The notes: a model not told the origin generated them from the letters alone. A stretch of DNA of 64,000 bases from an uncultured Pelagibacteraceae bacterium (GCA_902572475.1 CACGGB010000001.1:1-64000); one strand, 5' to 3'. Shown: positions 9,171 to 19,637, numbered from the stretch's first letter. Program-made: numbers and translations.

Positions 9171-9569
9171 TTATTTTTTTTCTTTAGCAACTACTTTTAA
9201 TCCAGCGTTTTTTAAAGCATCAAATCCACCACTTGCATTAGCTACATTTTTAAAACCCATATCAACTAAAGCCTTAGTCGCTAGTGCAGAACGAAAACCA
9301 AGAGCGCAGAAGAAAACCATCTTTTTTAAATCTTTAATTTTATTTTCTTGATAATAGGTGCTATTTGGATCTAACCAAAACTCTAACATTCCTCTTGGTA
9401 TATGTATTGAATTTTCTATAGTCCCCTCTCTCCAAAGTTCCCTAATATCTCTTACATCAACTAATGTTATTTCCTTTTTTTCGGCAAGTTTTTTGACTTC
9501 GCTTGCACTTAAGGTCTCAATCATTTCATTAGCTTCCTCGACTAATTTCTGTGAAGATTTAATACTCAT
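9171..9569 (-). CDS. Rhodanese-like domain protein
   Basis: LVDVRDIRELWREGTIENSIHIPRG, FFCALGFRSALA. Confidence 0.9.
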   Translation of the reverse strand: MSIKSSQKLVEEANEMIETLSASEVKKLAEKKEITLVDVRDIRELWREGTIENSIHIPRGMLEFWLDPNSTYYQENKIKDLKKMVFFCALGFRSALATKALVDMGFKNVANASGGFDALKNAGLKVVAKEKK

Positions 9570-9607
9570 AGATCAAATAATTAAACTATTATATATATTT
9601 TACTAGT

Positions 9608-10636
9608 ATGAAAAATATTAAAAATTTTAAAAAAGCTGGTTTTTTTAAAAAAATCTTTATTAAAATTTGTAGAAAGTTAGGTTACGAAATTATTGATCAA
9701 AATCAATTTGAAATAGTTACATTAAATAAAAAAATAAACGAACAAATAAGTGATATTGGACAAAATTCAATTAACCTTCCTCTAGGTAAAGTCAAAATTA
9801 CAAGACCAGTGAAAGCATTAGATATTATTATAAGAACTTGCTCAAACGTTAACATGCTTACTCAAAATAAAGCGAGACTATTTGAAAGGGAAAAAATTGA
9901 GTATACTTTAAGAACAATCATATCAATAATTAATTCTGTAAATTATAACCCTATGCTAAAAAAAATAAGAATTAGTTATAAAGTAGTAGATCATAACTCT
10001 TCTAGGGAAAATTTACTAAAAATTGATACTATTTTTAAAAAGTACAACATTGATTATAAACTAATAAATTTAGATGTTTCAAAATTTGAAAAAGAAATTC
10101 ATGAAGTTAATGAGCGAGGAGACAAAGTTTCTTATAACCAGATTTCTAATATGGCAAATATAAATCAATCTCTAGAGGAATCTAAGAATTCCGAAGATTT
10201 AATTTATTTTGTTGAGGATGATTATATTCACCAAAAAAATTCTATCGGTGAAATGATCTTGACTTATGAGCGTATTGCATCACAGTTTAATAAAGAAATA
10301 ATCATTTGTCCCTCAGATTATCCATATTTATACACAAAAACTGAACCTACTCAAAATTTTTTAGGTCAGGATTATCATTGGAGAAAAGTTAATGAAACTC
10401 TCTGTACTTTTTTGACAAGCAAAAAGATGGTTGAGAAATATTGGGATAAATATTTAAGTATGTGTAAAAAGGAACATGCTCCTTTTGAAAAACCATTGCA
10501 TGAAATATATGAAAAAGAACTATGTATTTCGCCTATTCCGTCACTTGCAGTGCATTTTACAAATGTTAATTCTATATTTGGGTTGTCACCGAATGTTGAT
10601 TGGGAAAAAATTTGGGAAGAAAATAAGCTAAATTAA
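9608..10636 (+). CDS. Putative glycosyltransferase-like protein
   Basis: FVEDDYIH DXD-like motif; 342 aa. Confidence 0.5.
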   Translation: MKNIKNFKKAGFFKKIFIKICRKLGYEIIDQNQFEIVTLNKKINEQISDIGQNSINLPLGKVKITRPVKALDIIIRTCSNVNMLTQNKARLFEREKIEYTLRTIISIINSVNYNPMLKKIRISYKVVDHNSSRENLLKIDTIFKKYNIDYKLINLDVSKFEKEIHEVNERGDKVSYNQISNMANINQSLEESKNSEDLIYFVEDDYIHQKNSIGEMILTYERIASQFNKEIIICPSDYPYLYTKTEPTQNFLGQDYHWRKVNETLCTFLTSKKMVEKYWDKYLSMCKKEHAPFEKPLHEIYEKELCISPIPSLAVHFTNVNSIFGLSPNVDWEKIWEENKLN

Positions 10637-10658
10637 AGGCCTGATTTCTCAGGCCTTT
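10635..10658. terminator. Bidirectional Rho-independent terminator
   Basis: AAAGGCCTGA-TTTC-TCAGGCCTTT between convergent genes. Confidence 0.8.
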
Positions 10659-10670
10659 AATTAAAACTGA

Positions 10671-11993
10671 CTAATCTCTTATAGAATATGCTGATACACC
10701 AACTTCAGCTTTATCAGTTCCTAATTTTTCTGCAGCTTTACTAATTCTTAAACCAATTGTTGATTTGAGAGCGGTAAAAGTTGCCCAAGATAACGCAAAG
10801 CTAAATATACACACAGATGCTGTGCCTATAAATTGAGTTCCAAAAGATGTGTCTGGATTAGTTAAAGGAACCACAAGTGTTCCAAATATACCAGCAAACA
10901 TGTGTACCGGAATAGCTCCAACTACGTCATCTAAACCATAACTTTCTAACATTTTTGTTCCAAAGTACATTATAATTGCACCAACTGAACCTATGAACAT
11001 AGCTGTTATAGGACCAGGCGTTAAAGGCTCTGCTGTAATAGCAACTAGTCCTGCTAAAGCACCATTAAGCATCATAACAATATCAGTTTTACCACCGATC
11101 AATCTTGTAATTGCCGCTCCAGTAAAGGTTCCTGCAGCTCCAGCCAAATGAGTATTAACTGCAATTTTAGAAATTGCATTTACATCGTCAAACGTCCCCA
11201 TAGCTAACTGGCTGAATCCATTAAATCCGAACCAACCAAACCATAGAAGAAATGTTCCTAAAGTTACTAAAGGAATACTTGAGGCAGCAAAAGGTTGCAT
11301 AGATTTTTTTTCACCTCTTCTACCAAATCTTCCTTCTCTAGCACCTAAGACAATAACTCCAGCGAGCGCTGCTGCTCCTCCACATCCATGAACTAAAGTT
11401 GATCCAGCAAAATCTGAGAAGCCCCCACTAGCTAACCAGCCTCCTCCCCATTGCCAACCCATAGAAATAGGATAGATAACTCCTGCCATAACTGCTGCAA
11501 AAATAAAGAATGGCCAAATCTTAATTCTTTCTGCTACTGCTCCAGATACTATTGAAGCTGTTGCACATACAAACATAGTTTGAAAGAACCAGTCAGAATA
11601 ACCTGAATAGCCTGTTGAAGCATCAGATGAGTCTGTCCAGATAGTAAATGAGCCTACGTAACCACCTTCTGGCACTCCGTAAGCTAAATTATAACCTACT
11701 AAAAAGAATACCAGTGAGCATATTGCGAATTTACCTATATTTTTCGCGGCAATTGTCGACACACTTTTTGTAGTCACCAATCCGCTCTCAAGCATACAGA
11801 ATCCTGCTGCCATGAAAGCTACTAATACTCCTCCTATGTAAAATCCTAGTGAGTTAAAAATATATTGTCCCTCTTGAGACATAGTTGTTTCTGCAAAGCT
11901 TTGAGAGCTTATTAGTAAAGCAGAAATACAACCTAATAAAATGAAAGTTAATTTTTTCATGTTTCCCCCCTTTTTTTGAAGCTTTGATATCAA
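10671..11993 (-). CDS. amtB: Ammonium transporter AmtB (copy 1); likely start ~11960
   Basis: Signal peptide, AMT family; strong paralogy with 12116..13408. Confidence 0.95.
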   Translation of the reverse strand: MISKLQKKGGNMKKLTFILLGCISALLISSQSFAETTMSQEGQYIFNSLGFYIGGVLVAFMAAGFCMLESGLVTTKSVSTIAAKNIGKFAICSLVFFLVGYNLAYGVPEGGYVGSFTIWTDSSDASTGYSGYSDWFFQTMFVCATASIVSGAVAERIKIWPFFIFAAVMAGVIYPISMGWQWGGGWLASGGFSDFAGSTLVHGCGGAAALAGVIVLGAREGRFGRRGEKKSMQPFAASSIPLVTLGTFLLWFGWFGFNGFSQLAMGTFDDVNAISKIAVNTHLAGAAGTFTGAAITRLIGGKTDIVMMLNGALAGLVAITAEPLTPGPITAMFIGSVGAIIMYFGTKMLESYGLDDVVGAIPVHMFAGIFGTLVVPLTNPDTSFGTQFIGTASVCIFSFALSWATFTALKSTIGLRISKAAEKLGTDKAEVGVSAYSIRD

Positions 11994-12044
11994 ATTTAAG
12001 GGTTTCGAAGCATGAATTTAATGCATATGAGCTTTGTAAAATAA

Positions 12045-12080
12045 ATAAGGCCTGGACGGGGGAACCGAACCAGGCCTTAT
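12045..12080 (-). terminator. Hairpin terminator downstream of amtB copy 2
   Basis: ATAAGGCCTGG / CCAGGCCTTAT followed on minus strand by TTATTTT. Confidence 0.75.
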
Positions 12081-12115
12081 AATTTTTCCCAACTAACGAG
12101 GGAGGGAATATTTTA

Positions 12116-13408
12116 TTAGTCTCTTATACCGTAAGCTATTACACCAACTTCTGCTTTGTCAGTTCCTAGTCTTTCAGCTTCCTTGCTTATTCTTAATCCA
12201 ATTGTGCTTTTGATAATTTGGAAAACAATAAACGAGACTATGAATACGAATACCACAACTGAGATAGTTCCTAGGAATTGTGCTCCGAAAGTAACATCTC
12301 CATTTGTTAATGGCACTGCTAATGTACCCCATACTCCAGCTACTAAGTGTGCTGGGATGGCTCCAACTACGTCATCAATTTTCATTTTGAACAATAGTTT
12401 TGTTGAGAAGTACATTAATACTCCTGCTATTGCTCCAATGAAGATTGCAGCTAACGGACTTGGTGTTAATGGTTCTGCGGTAATACCTACTAATCCAGCA
12501 ATTGCGCCGTTTAGCATCATTACAACGTCAGTTTTTCCACCGATAACTCTTGATACTGTTGCAGCAGCTAATACACCACCACCTGCAGCTAAGTTCGTAT
12601 TGATATAAATTGTTGCTACTGCTGAAACGTCTTCTAGCGTTCCAGAAGCTAACTGAGATCCACCATTAAATCCGAACCAACCTAACCAAAGTATAAATAC
12701 TCCTAATGTTGCTAACGGAATTGATGATGCAGCAAATGGTGCCATCGGTTTTGCCTCACCTTTTCCTGAGAATCTGCCACTTCTAGCACCTAATACGATT
12801 GCACCTGCAAGAGCCGCAGCTCCTCCAGCAGCATGTACTAAAGTTGAACCAGCAAAGTCTGAGAATCCAGCTACCGATAACCATCCGCCACCCCACTGCC
12901 AACCCATTGAAATTGGATATATTATACCAGTTAAAATTGCGGCAAATAAGAAAAATGGCCAGATCTTAATTCTTTCAGCTAATGTACCAGATACGATTGA
13001 CATTGTAGTTGCACAGAAAACCATTTGGAAGAACCAATCAGAACCATCAGAATATCCTGTCTCTAATGATGAATTGTCACTCCATGGTGTAAATGAACCT
13101 ATATATCCGCCTTCTGGTATACCGTAAGCTAAATTGTAACCAACCAACCAGAACATTACTCCGGCGATTGAATATAAACCTATATTTTTAGCACAGATTG
13201 CAGATACAGATTTTGATGTTACTAATCCTGACTCTAACATTGCGAAACCTGCGGCCATCCACATGACCAAGAAACCTGACATTAAAAATAATAGGGTATT
13301 AAAAATGTATTGTACTTCTGCAGACACTGTAGTCTCAGCATATCCAAGACCTGCAAAGCCAAAGTAAATGGCTGTACCTGCTAAAAAGTATCCTAAGTAT
13401 TTTTTCAT
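12116..13408 (-). CDS. amtB: Ammonium transporter AmtB (copy 2)
   Basis: AMT family; near-parallel to copy 1. Confidence 0.95.
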   Translation of the reverse strand: MKKYLGYFLAGTAIYFGFAGLGYAETTVSAEVQYIFNTLLFLMSGFLVMWMAAGFAMLESGLVTSKSVSAICAKNIGLYSIAGVMFWLVGYNLAYGIPEGGYIGSFTPWSDNSSLETGYSDGSDWFFQMVFCATTMSIVSGTLAERIKIWPFFLFAAILTGIIYPISMGWQWGGGWLSVAGFSDFAGSTLVHAAGGAAALAGAIVLGARSGRFSGKGEAKPMAPFAASSIPLATLGVFILWLGWFGFNGGSQLASGTLEDVSAVATIYINTNLAAGGGVLAAATVSRVIGGKTDVVMMLNGAIAGLVGITAEPLTPSPLAAIFIGAIAGVLMYFSTKLLFKMKIDDVVGAIPAHLVAGVWGTLAVPLTNGDVTFGAQFLGTISVVVFVFIVSFIVFQIIKSTIGLRISKEAERLGTDKAEVGVIAYGIRD

Positions 13409-13502
13409 AACTAACTCCCTTGTTAAGCGAGCGTTATAGGGTTTTAACTATTGAAAAAGAATTGAATTGTCTTAATTTGAGCTATGCATTTTTTGCAAGT
13501 AG

Positions 13503-13537
13503 TTAGCCCTTATTTGAGATCTTCAAATAAGGGCTAA
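13503..13537. terminator. Terminator hairpin downstream of the HU gene
   Basis: TTAGCCCTTATTTGA / TCAAATAAGGGCTAA perfect 15-bp stem. Confidence 0.75.
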
Positions 13538-13546
13538 ATAAAACGT

Positions 13547-13822
13547 TTATCTATTAAACATTTCTTTTAAGCTTTTAGCTGGTAAAAACTTAACTTTTTG
13601 TGACGCAGCAATTTGAATAGACTCTCCTGTACGAGGATTTCTTCCTACCCTAGCTTTTCTTTTTGCTACTTTATAAGTACCAAAACCAGCTATTTTTACA
13701 GTATCGTCATTCTTTAAAGCATCTAAAATTATAGTCGTTATTGAATCAAAGGTTCTCTCAGCATCAGCTTTGCTTTGACCCAGTGTGGACGATATTTTTG
13801 CTACTAGTTGTTTTTTATTCAT
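13547..13822 (-). CDS. hup: HU-family DNA-binding protein
   Basis: GFGTYKVAKRKARVGRNPRTGESIQIAASQKVKFLPAKSLK. Confidence 0.97.
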   Translation of the reverse strand: MNKKQLVAKISSTLGQSKADAERTFDSITTIILDALKNDDTVKIAGFGTYKVAKRKARVGRNPRTGESIQIAASQKVKFLPAKSLKEMFNR

Positions 13823-13964
13823 TTATGCCCCTTAGTTATTATCTAATCTCTATAAAAATCTAATAAAATCAACATTTTTTTGGTGTTTCACGTAAATATC
13901 AACACAATATATTGTGTGGTCAAAAATCGTTGAATTTATTGACTTTTTTGAATAAAAAAATGGC

Positions 13965-15083
13965 TTAAAATAAGCCTAAATCTCTTAAATCGTTAAAAGT
14001 TGTAAAAAACATTAAAGAAAGTAGTAAAAAAAGACCGATTCGAAAAAATCCCTCTTGGGTTCTTTGTGTAAGAGGTCTCCCTAAAACCTTTTCAAAAGCA
14101 TAAAACATTAAATGTCCTCCATCCAACATAGGAATAGGCAACAAATTAATAAACCCCAAACTTATTGAAATGTAAGCCATAATGCTTAGAAAAGCTATAA
14201 AACCAAGTTTTGCAACCTGACCAGTGATTTTCGCTATTTTTATAGGACCGCCCAGTTGAGTGGTGTCTCCCGTGCCTTTAAACATTGAAATGATAAAATT
14301 CCATGAAGCATCAATTACAAACCAAGTCTCTTTAAAAGCGTAAAGCAAAGCAGTTGCTGGGCCTAATCTTTCTCTATTAATCTCATCATTTAAAGGAGCT
14401 ATTTTTATACCGATAATCTTTTTATTTGCTTTATTACCCAAAGAATCCTCGCCTTTAGTTACTTCAGGTTTTACAGAAAATGTAATTTCACTGTCATTTC
14501 TTAATATGCCGATATCAATTATCTCTGATGTAGAGGAATTAATGAAAGCGGAAACTTCCATAATACTGTTTACATCTTTGCCATTAATCGATTTAATAAT
14601 ATCGCCTGACTTAATTCCTGCCTCTTCTGCAGGACTTTCTATTTGAACTTCCTGTATTTGAGCAGGGGTAAAATCTTTTCCAGCAAACATATAAATGAAT
14701 GCAAAAATAAATATTGCTAATAAAAAATTTGCAAATGGACCAGCTGCTACAATAATAGATCTTTGATATAAAGGTTTAACTACAAATAATTTTTCTTGAT
14801 CTTCTTTATTATATTTTTTTAATAGCTCTACTTGCTCTGCTTGGCTAAAAACATTTCTATCGCCAAAAAATTTTACGTACCCACCCAGAGGAATTGCACA
14901 GAATTTCCATCTTGTTCCAGATTTGTCGTTAAACCCAAATATTTCTTTACCAAATCCAATAGAAAAGTCTGTAACTCCTACACCATACTTCTTGGCATAG
15001 TAATAATGGCCATATTCGTGGATAAATACTACAACTGTAAGTAGTATTATGAAAGGTACTATAAAAGAGATTAAAATTTCCAT
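13965..15083 (-). CDS. rseP: RIP metalloprotease RseP
   Basis: HEYGHYYYAKKYGV HExxH, PDZ-like domain, NLLPIPMLDGGHL. Confidence 0.93.
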   Translation of the reverse strand: MEILISFIVPFIILLTVVVFIHEYGHYYYAKKYGVGVTDFSIGFGKEIFGFNDKSGTRWKFCAIPLGGYVKFFGDRNVFSQAEQVELLKKYNKEDQEKLFVVKPLYQRSIIVAAGPFANFLLAIFIFAFIYMFAGKDFTPAQIQEVQIESPAEEAGIKSGDIIKSINGKDVNSIMEVSAFINSSTSEIIDIGILRNDSEITFSVKPEVTKGEDSLGNKANKKIIGIKIAPLNDEINRERLGPATALLYAFKETWFVIDASWNFIISMFKGTGDTTQLGGPIKIAKITGQVAKLGFIAFLSIMAYISISLGFINLLPIPMLDGGHLMFYAFEKVLGRPLTQRTQEGFFRIGLFLLLSLMFFTTFNDLRDLGLF

Positions 15084-15961
15084 TCGTTAACTTTACTAAA
15101 TAAAAAGTTTCTAAAAGCTACAAGTCTCGCGTTATTTTTTAACGATGATGGATAAACAAAATGAGTTTCCGTTGGCTTACCAGGTTCATCAGGTAAAACT
15201 CTTGTTATGCCATTAATATTGTGAGTAATGTAATCTGGTAAAGCGGCAAGACCAACTCCGCTTTGAACTGCTAGTAATAAGCCATAAACACTATTTACCT
15301 TCATTAAAGATCTTCTTTTTTTACCTTCTTTTGCACCGACTTTTAATACCCAATCAGGATTATAAACAGGTGACGGAGCACCCTTGCCATAAGTTATAAA
15401 CTTATGCTTATCTAGATCTTTAAGTGTTTTTGGGTAACCATTTTTTTCCAAATAATCGTTTGAACCGTAAATATGATAATTAAAATCCACAAATTTTTTT
15501 TGAATTAAATTAAGTTGTTTAGGTCTTCTCATCCTGATAGCTACATCGGCTTCACGAGTGGCTAAATCAAGTTCTCTATCATCAAATATCAATTCTATTT
15601 CAATACCAGGGTTAAGATCCATAAATTCTTTAATTCTAGGAGTTAACCATGTAGTTCCAAAACTTACGACGGTGGTCACAACTAATTTTCCGTTTATCTT
15701 ATCTTTTTGACCACTTAGATTTGACTCAACATCTTTAAGTTTTGAAATAATTTCATGAGCTGATTTAAAAAGGTACTCACCATTTTCTGTAAGAACTAAT
15801 CCTCTCGCATGACGTTCGAATAGCTGAACTTTCAAATCACTCTCTAAGCCTTGTATTTGGCGACTTATTGCTGATTGGCTTAAATTTAATATCGTAGATG
15901 CCTTTGTAAAACTTGAAGCTTCAGCAACAGTGTGAAAAATTTTAAGTTTATCCCAATCCAT
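15071..15961 (-). CDS. LysR-family transcriptional regulator
   Basis: N-terminal wHTH SFTKASTILNLSQSAISRQIQGLE. Confidence 0.95.
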   Translation of the reverse strand: MDWDKLKIFHTVAEASSFTKASTILNLSQSAISRQIQGLESDLKVQLFERHARGLVLTENGEYLFKSAHEIISKLKDVESNLSGQKDKINGKLVVTTVVSFGTTWLTPRIKEFMDLNPGIEIELIFDDRELDLATREADVAIRMRRPKQLNLIQKKFVDFNYHIYGSNDYLEKNGYPKTLKDLDKHKFITYGKGAPSPVYNPDWVLKVGAKEGKKRRSLMKVNSVYGLLLAVQSGVGLAALPDYITHNINGITRVLPDEPGKPTETHFVYPSSLKNNARLVAFRNFLFSKVNEWKF

Positions 15962-15978
15962 ACTGAATTTATTATAGT

Positions 15979-16980
15979 TTATTTGTTAGGATTTACTATA
16001 GCTCTTCCAGAAAACTCACCTTTTAAAAGCTTAGGGTAAGTATCTAAAAGTTCAGTAAACGAGAGCTCTTTAGTAAAAGATTGTACTTTAGAAAAATCAA
16101 TTAATTTGGCTGCTTCACCCCAAACAAACTCTCTCCTTTTTATTGAGGAACCAGACGAATCGATACCCCATAATTTAACCCCCCTTATTATAAAAGGCAT
16201 CACATTTGTGTTTATTTTTATTCCTCCAGCATTTCCGCAAGCCGCAACAATCCCACCAGGTTTTGTTTGTGCAAATATTTTTGTTAAAGCAGCACCGCCT
16301 ACAGTATCAACAACACCATCCCAAATTCCTTTTTCGAGAAGCTTACTTTCTCCCTCAAATTCTTTTCTCTCAATAATATTTTTTGCACCTAAACTTTTTA
16401 AATAGTCATTTTTATCTTTTTTTCCTGTTACAGCGTGAACATCATATCCCATTTTAGATAAGATCATTACGGCTATACTTCCAACGCCACCTGTAGCACC
16501 AGTTACCAAAACATCTTTTACTTTTTCACCTAACAATAATTCCTCTTTAGCTTTTACTGCAAAAGAACATAGAAGAGCTGTAAAACCTGCTGTACCTAAC
16601 ATCATAGATTTATGAGTATCTAAACTTTTTGGAATTTTTATTAAAAAATTGGCGTCAACTTTTGCGTATTGAGAAAAACCACCATAAAAAGCTTCTCCTA
16701 CTCTAAATCCAGTTAAAATTACCTTATCATCTTTTTTAAATTTATTATCTTCACTTTCAACAACAGTACCTGAAAAATCTATACCTGGTACAAAAGGAAA
16801 TTTTCTAACAATCTTTCCTCCATTATTTAAAATTAATGCATCTTTATAATTTAGACTTGAAAAATCTACTTTTACTAAAACATTTCCATCTTTAAGATGG
16901 CTTGTATCGATTTCTTTTATTTCTCTTGTAAATTTTTCGTTTTGATTATCTATTATTACGGCTTTAAATTTTTGAGACAT
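15979..16980 (-). CDS. acuI: YhdH/AcuI-family quinone oxidoreductase (putative acrylyl-CoA reductase)
   Basis: SSLNYKDALI...FPFVPGIDFSGTV; VTGATGGVGSIAV; GKKDKNDYLKSLGA. Confidence 0.85.
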   Translation of the reverse strand: MSQKFKAVIIDNQNEKFTREIKEIDTSHLKDGNVLVKVDFSSLNYKDALILNNGGKIVRKFPFVPGIDFSGTVVESEDNKFKKDDKVILTGFRVGEAFYGGFSQYAKVDANFLIKIPKSLDTHKSMMLGTAGFTALLCSFAVKAKEELLLGEKVKDVLVTGATGGVGSIAVMILSKMGYDVHAVTGKKDKNDYLKSLGAKNIIERKEFEGESKLLEKGIWDGVVDTVGGAALTKIFAQTKPGGIVAACGNAGGIKINTNVMPFIIRGVKLWGIDSSGSSIKRREFVWGEAAKLIDFSKVQSFTKELSFTELLDTYPKLLKGEFSGRAIVNPNK

Positions 16981-17589
16981 TTATTTCTTAATATATCCTA
17001 GATATCTATTTTGAATACTTAAGTCTTCTCTAAAAGAACCTAAAAAGTAATTTGTAACTGTCGTTGCTTTTTCTTTTTTAACACCTCTCATAGTCATGCA
17101 TTGGTGGGCTGCATTAATTGTAACTGCTACTCCTTTCGCGTCCAATGACTCCATTAATGTTTTTGCAATTTGCATTGTAAGTCTTTCCTGAGTTTGAAGT
17201 CTCTTAGAAAAAATCTCAACGGTTCTCGCTAATTTACTTAATCCCACTACTTTTTTATTTGGAATATAAGCGACATGTGCAACTCCTATGATTGGAGCCA
17301 TGTGGTGCTCACAATGACTTTCTAAAGTAATATTTTTCTCAACTACCATGTCGTCGTAACCTTCAACATCTCCAAAAGTTTTAGATAAGTCAGCATGCGC
17401 ATCTTGATGGTAACCTTTGAAGTATTCTTTGAAGGCTTTTACTACTCTCTTTGGTGTCTCTAGAAGACCTTCCCTATTAGGATCTTCTCCTATCCATTTA
17501 AGTATAATTTTAAAAGCCTCTTCAGCCTGTTTATCAGAAACCTCTGGCTTTTTTGATGAGCTTTTATCTATGTCTTTTACTAGTTTCAT
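16981..17589 (-). CDS. folE: GTP cyclohydrolase I
   Basis: ESHCEHHMAPI, QERLTMQIA, HQCMTMRGV. Confidence 0.97.
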   Translation of the reverse strand: MKLVKDIDKSSSKKPEVSDKQAEEAFKIILKWIGEDPNREGLLETPKRVVKAFKEYFKGYHQDAHADLSKTFGDVEGYDDMVVEKNITLESHCEHHMAPIIGVAHVAYIPNKKVVGLSKLARTVEIFSKRLQTQERLTMQIAKTLMESLDAKGVAVTINAAHQCMTMRGVKKEKATTVTNYFLGSFREDLSIQNRYLGYIKK

Positions 17590-17663
17590 TGAATGTTGGT
17601 TTTATAGGACATATTTCATTAATGCAAATTGCTATTTTGTCTTTTTTTCATTATTTTACGCTC

Positions 17664-18131
17664 ATGTTTAAAAAGAGAGAAAGTATTTTTGAGGTAGAAG
17701 AAGGAAAATTTCTATCTCCAAAATTTGATAATGATGGGCTTATTCCTGTGACTACAACAGATAGTGGTTCTGGAGATCTTTTAATGCACGGTTATATGAA
17801 TGAAGAGGCATTAAAAAAAACAATTGAAACTAAAGAGGCTCACTATTGGAGCAGGTCTAGAAAAGCTTTATGGCACAAGGGAAAAACTAGTGGATTTATC
17901 CAAAAAGTAAAAGAATTAAGAATTGATGATGATCAGGATGCTTTATGGATGTCAGTTGATATCGGAAATGGAGCTAGCTGTCATGTTGGATATAAATCTT
18001 GTTTTTATAGATCAATTCCACTTGGAAAAATAAAAAATTCAGAACAAATAGAATTAGAATTCAAAGAAAAAGAAAAAAAGTTTGATCCTGAAAAAGTATA
18101 TAAAGGTCAACCTAACCCTACAAAATTATAA
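17664..18131 (+). CDS. hisI: Phosphoribosyl-AMP cyclohydrolase (ORF extends to 17553; start 17664 preferred)
   Basis: MHGYMNEEALKKTIETKEAHYWSRSRKALWHKGKTSG; Cys motif CHVGYKSCFYR. Confidence 0.95.
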   Translation: MFKKRESIFEVEEGKFLSPKFDNDGLIPVTTTDSGSGDLLMHGYMNEEALKKTIETKEAHYWSRSRKALWHKGKTSGFIQKVKELRIDDDQDALWMSVDIGNGASCHVGYKSCFYRSIPLGKIKNSEQIELEFKEKEKKFDPEKVYKGQPNPTKL

Positions 18132-18132
18132 A

Positions 18133-18741
18133 ATGAAAATACTTAGTCCTTTTGGTCCAAAAATTGCGAAATTAAAATTTTCCCCAAATTTAATTAAAAC
18201 AATTAATAAAGAAGTTGATTTAATAATCAAGAAAAAGACATTGATGAAAAAATTAAACTACTCGAAAAAATTGGTTGGGCAAGTAAAGCAAGAATTTCAA
18301 TTACCTAAAACTTTTGTTAAAAAAAATTTAGAAAAAACTATCACTAAAGAAGTTAAAAAATATATAAAACATTGTCTAGGTAAAACAATAAAAAAAGTTT
18401 CAATAAAAAATTTTTGGGTTGTAAGACAATTTAATAATGAATATAACCCCGTACATTATCATGACGGACACATTTCTGGTGTAGGATATTTAAAAATACC
18501 TAAATTCTATTCAAACAATATAAAAAAAACAAAAATAGATGGAACTATTGATTTTATAAATGGAAATAAAATGTTTTTAAGTGATAGTATTCACAATCAC
18601 CAACCAAAAGTTGGAGATGTGATTTTATTTCCAAATTATCTTATGCACACTGCTTATCCATTCAAGTCAAGTGGTGAAAGAAGATCTTTCTCATTTAATT
18701 TAGAAATTGACAACAAAATAGCTAATGTGTTTTCCAGATGA
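18133..18741 (+). CDS. Putative 2OG-Fe(II) oxygenase
   Basis: NPVHYHDGHISGVGYLKIP...GDVILFPNYLMHTAYPFKSSGERRSFSFN. Confidence 0.8.
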   Translation: MKILSPFGPKIAKLKFSPNLIKTINKEVDLIIKKKTLMKKLNYSKKLVGQVKQEFQLPKTFVKKNLEKTITKEVKKYIKHCLGKTIKKVSIKNFWVVRQFNNEYNPVHYHDGHISGVGYLKIPKFYSNNIKKTKIDGTIDFINGNKMFLSDSIHNHQPKVGDVILFPNYLMHTAYPFKSSGERRSFSFNLEIDNKIANVFSR

Positions 18742-19115
18742 GTGACAAAATACAAAAAAATGTGTTTGGAGAACCTTTGGAGCTTTGCTCTAATGATCCG
18801 GTCACTGGTTGGTTTAGAGATGGTTGTTGTAACACAGATAAAAATGACAAAGGTTTTCATACAGTCTGCGCAAAGGTTTCAGATAAGTTTTTAATTTGGT
18901 CTAAACAAGCAGGAAATGACTTAATTACACCTCATCCAGAATTTGGCTTTCCAGGACTTAAAGAAGGAGATAGTTGGTGCGTCTGTGCTACTTGGTACGC
19001 TAGAGCATTAGAGGAGGATGTAGCTTGCCCTATTTATTTGAAAAAAACAAATATGAAAACTCTAGAGTTAATACCTATTGAAAAATTGAAAAAATTTGCT
19101 GTGGACTTATCTTAA
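18738..19115 (+). CDS. DUF2237 family protein
   Basis: NVFGEPLELCSNDPVTGWFRDGCC...HTVCAKVSDKFL. Confidence 0.9.
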   Translation: MSDKIQKNVFGEPLELCSNDPVTGWFRDGCCNTDKNDKGFHTVCAKVSDKFLIWSKQAGNDLITPHPEFGFPGLKEGDSWCVCATWYARALEEDVACPIYLKKTNMKTLELIPIEKLKKFAVDLS

Positions 19116-19606
19116 TAAACTTTTACACCTCGAGTTTTAATTATTAACTCAAGTTCACTGTACTCTTTACAACCACAATTCTTTAGAACTGCTAGTCTCT
19201 CATTTGCTTTATCAATTCTGTTAGTTTGCACGTAGAGCTCACCAAGATATTCATTAATTCCGTTATGATTTGGTTTAATGTTGAGACCTTTTAAATAAAA
19301 TTTTTCTGCTTCTTTAAAATTTCCTGTCTTTCTAGATGTGTATCCAAGATAATTTAAAATATCAGGATTATTCTTATCTTTTGAATATGCCTTTTCAAAT
19401 TTGCTAAATGCTTTTGAGTAAAGCTTTTTTGCTTTATCATTTTTTTCTTTCTTTTCTAACTTGCCTGCTTTTTTTACTAAGCTTACAGCTTCGTCATAAA
19501 GTGATAATTTGCTTGCATCACTAGATGAGCTGCTACTATCACTTCCGGCTGCAAAGCTAGAAGAGCTAAAAGTTATCAAAAGTAGTGTAATGATTATTTT
19601 CTTCAT
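19112..19606 (-). CDS. Secreted TPR-repeat protein
   Basis: Signal peptide; TPR pattern NPDILNYLGYTSRKTGNFKEAEKFYLKGLNIKPNH. Confidence 0.85.
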   Translation of the reverse strand: MKKIIITLLLITFSSSSFAAGSDSSSSSSDASKLSLYDEAVSLVKKAGKLEKKEKNDKAKKLYSKAFSKFEKAYSKDKNNPDILNYLGYTSRKTGNFKEAEKFYLKGLNIKPNHNGINEYLGELYVQTNRIDKANERLAVLKNCGCKEYSELELIIKTRGVKVY

Positions 19607-19637
19607 AGAGTTTATATAGCGCTTAAAAAAAAATTTG

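Noticed and set aside
12156-12608. 150-aa + strand ORF opposite amtB
   Set aside because: Low-complexity antisense translation of a conserved transporter gene
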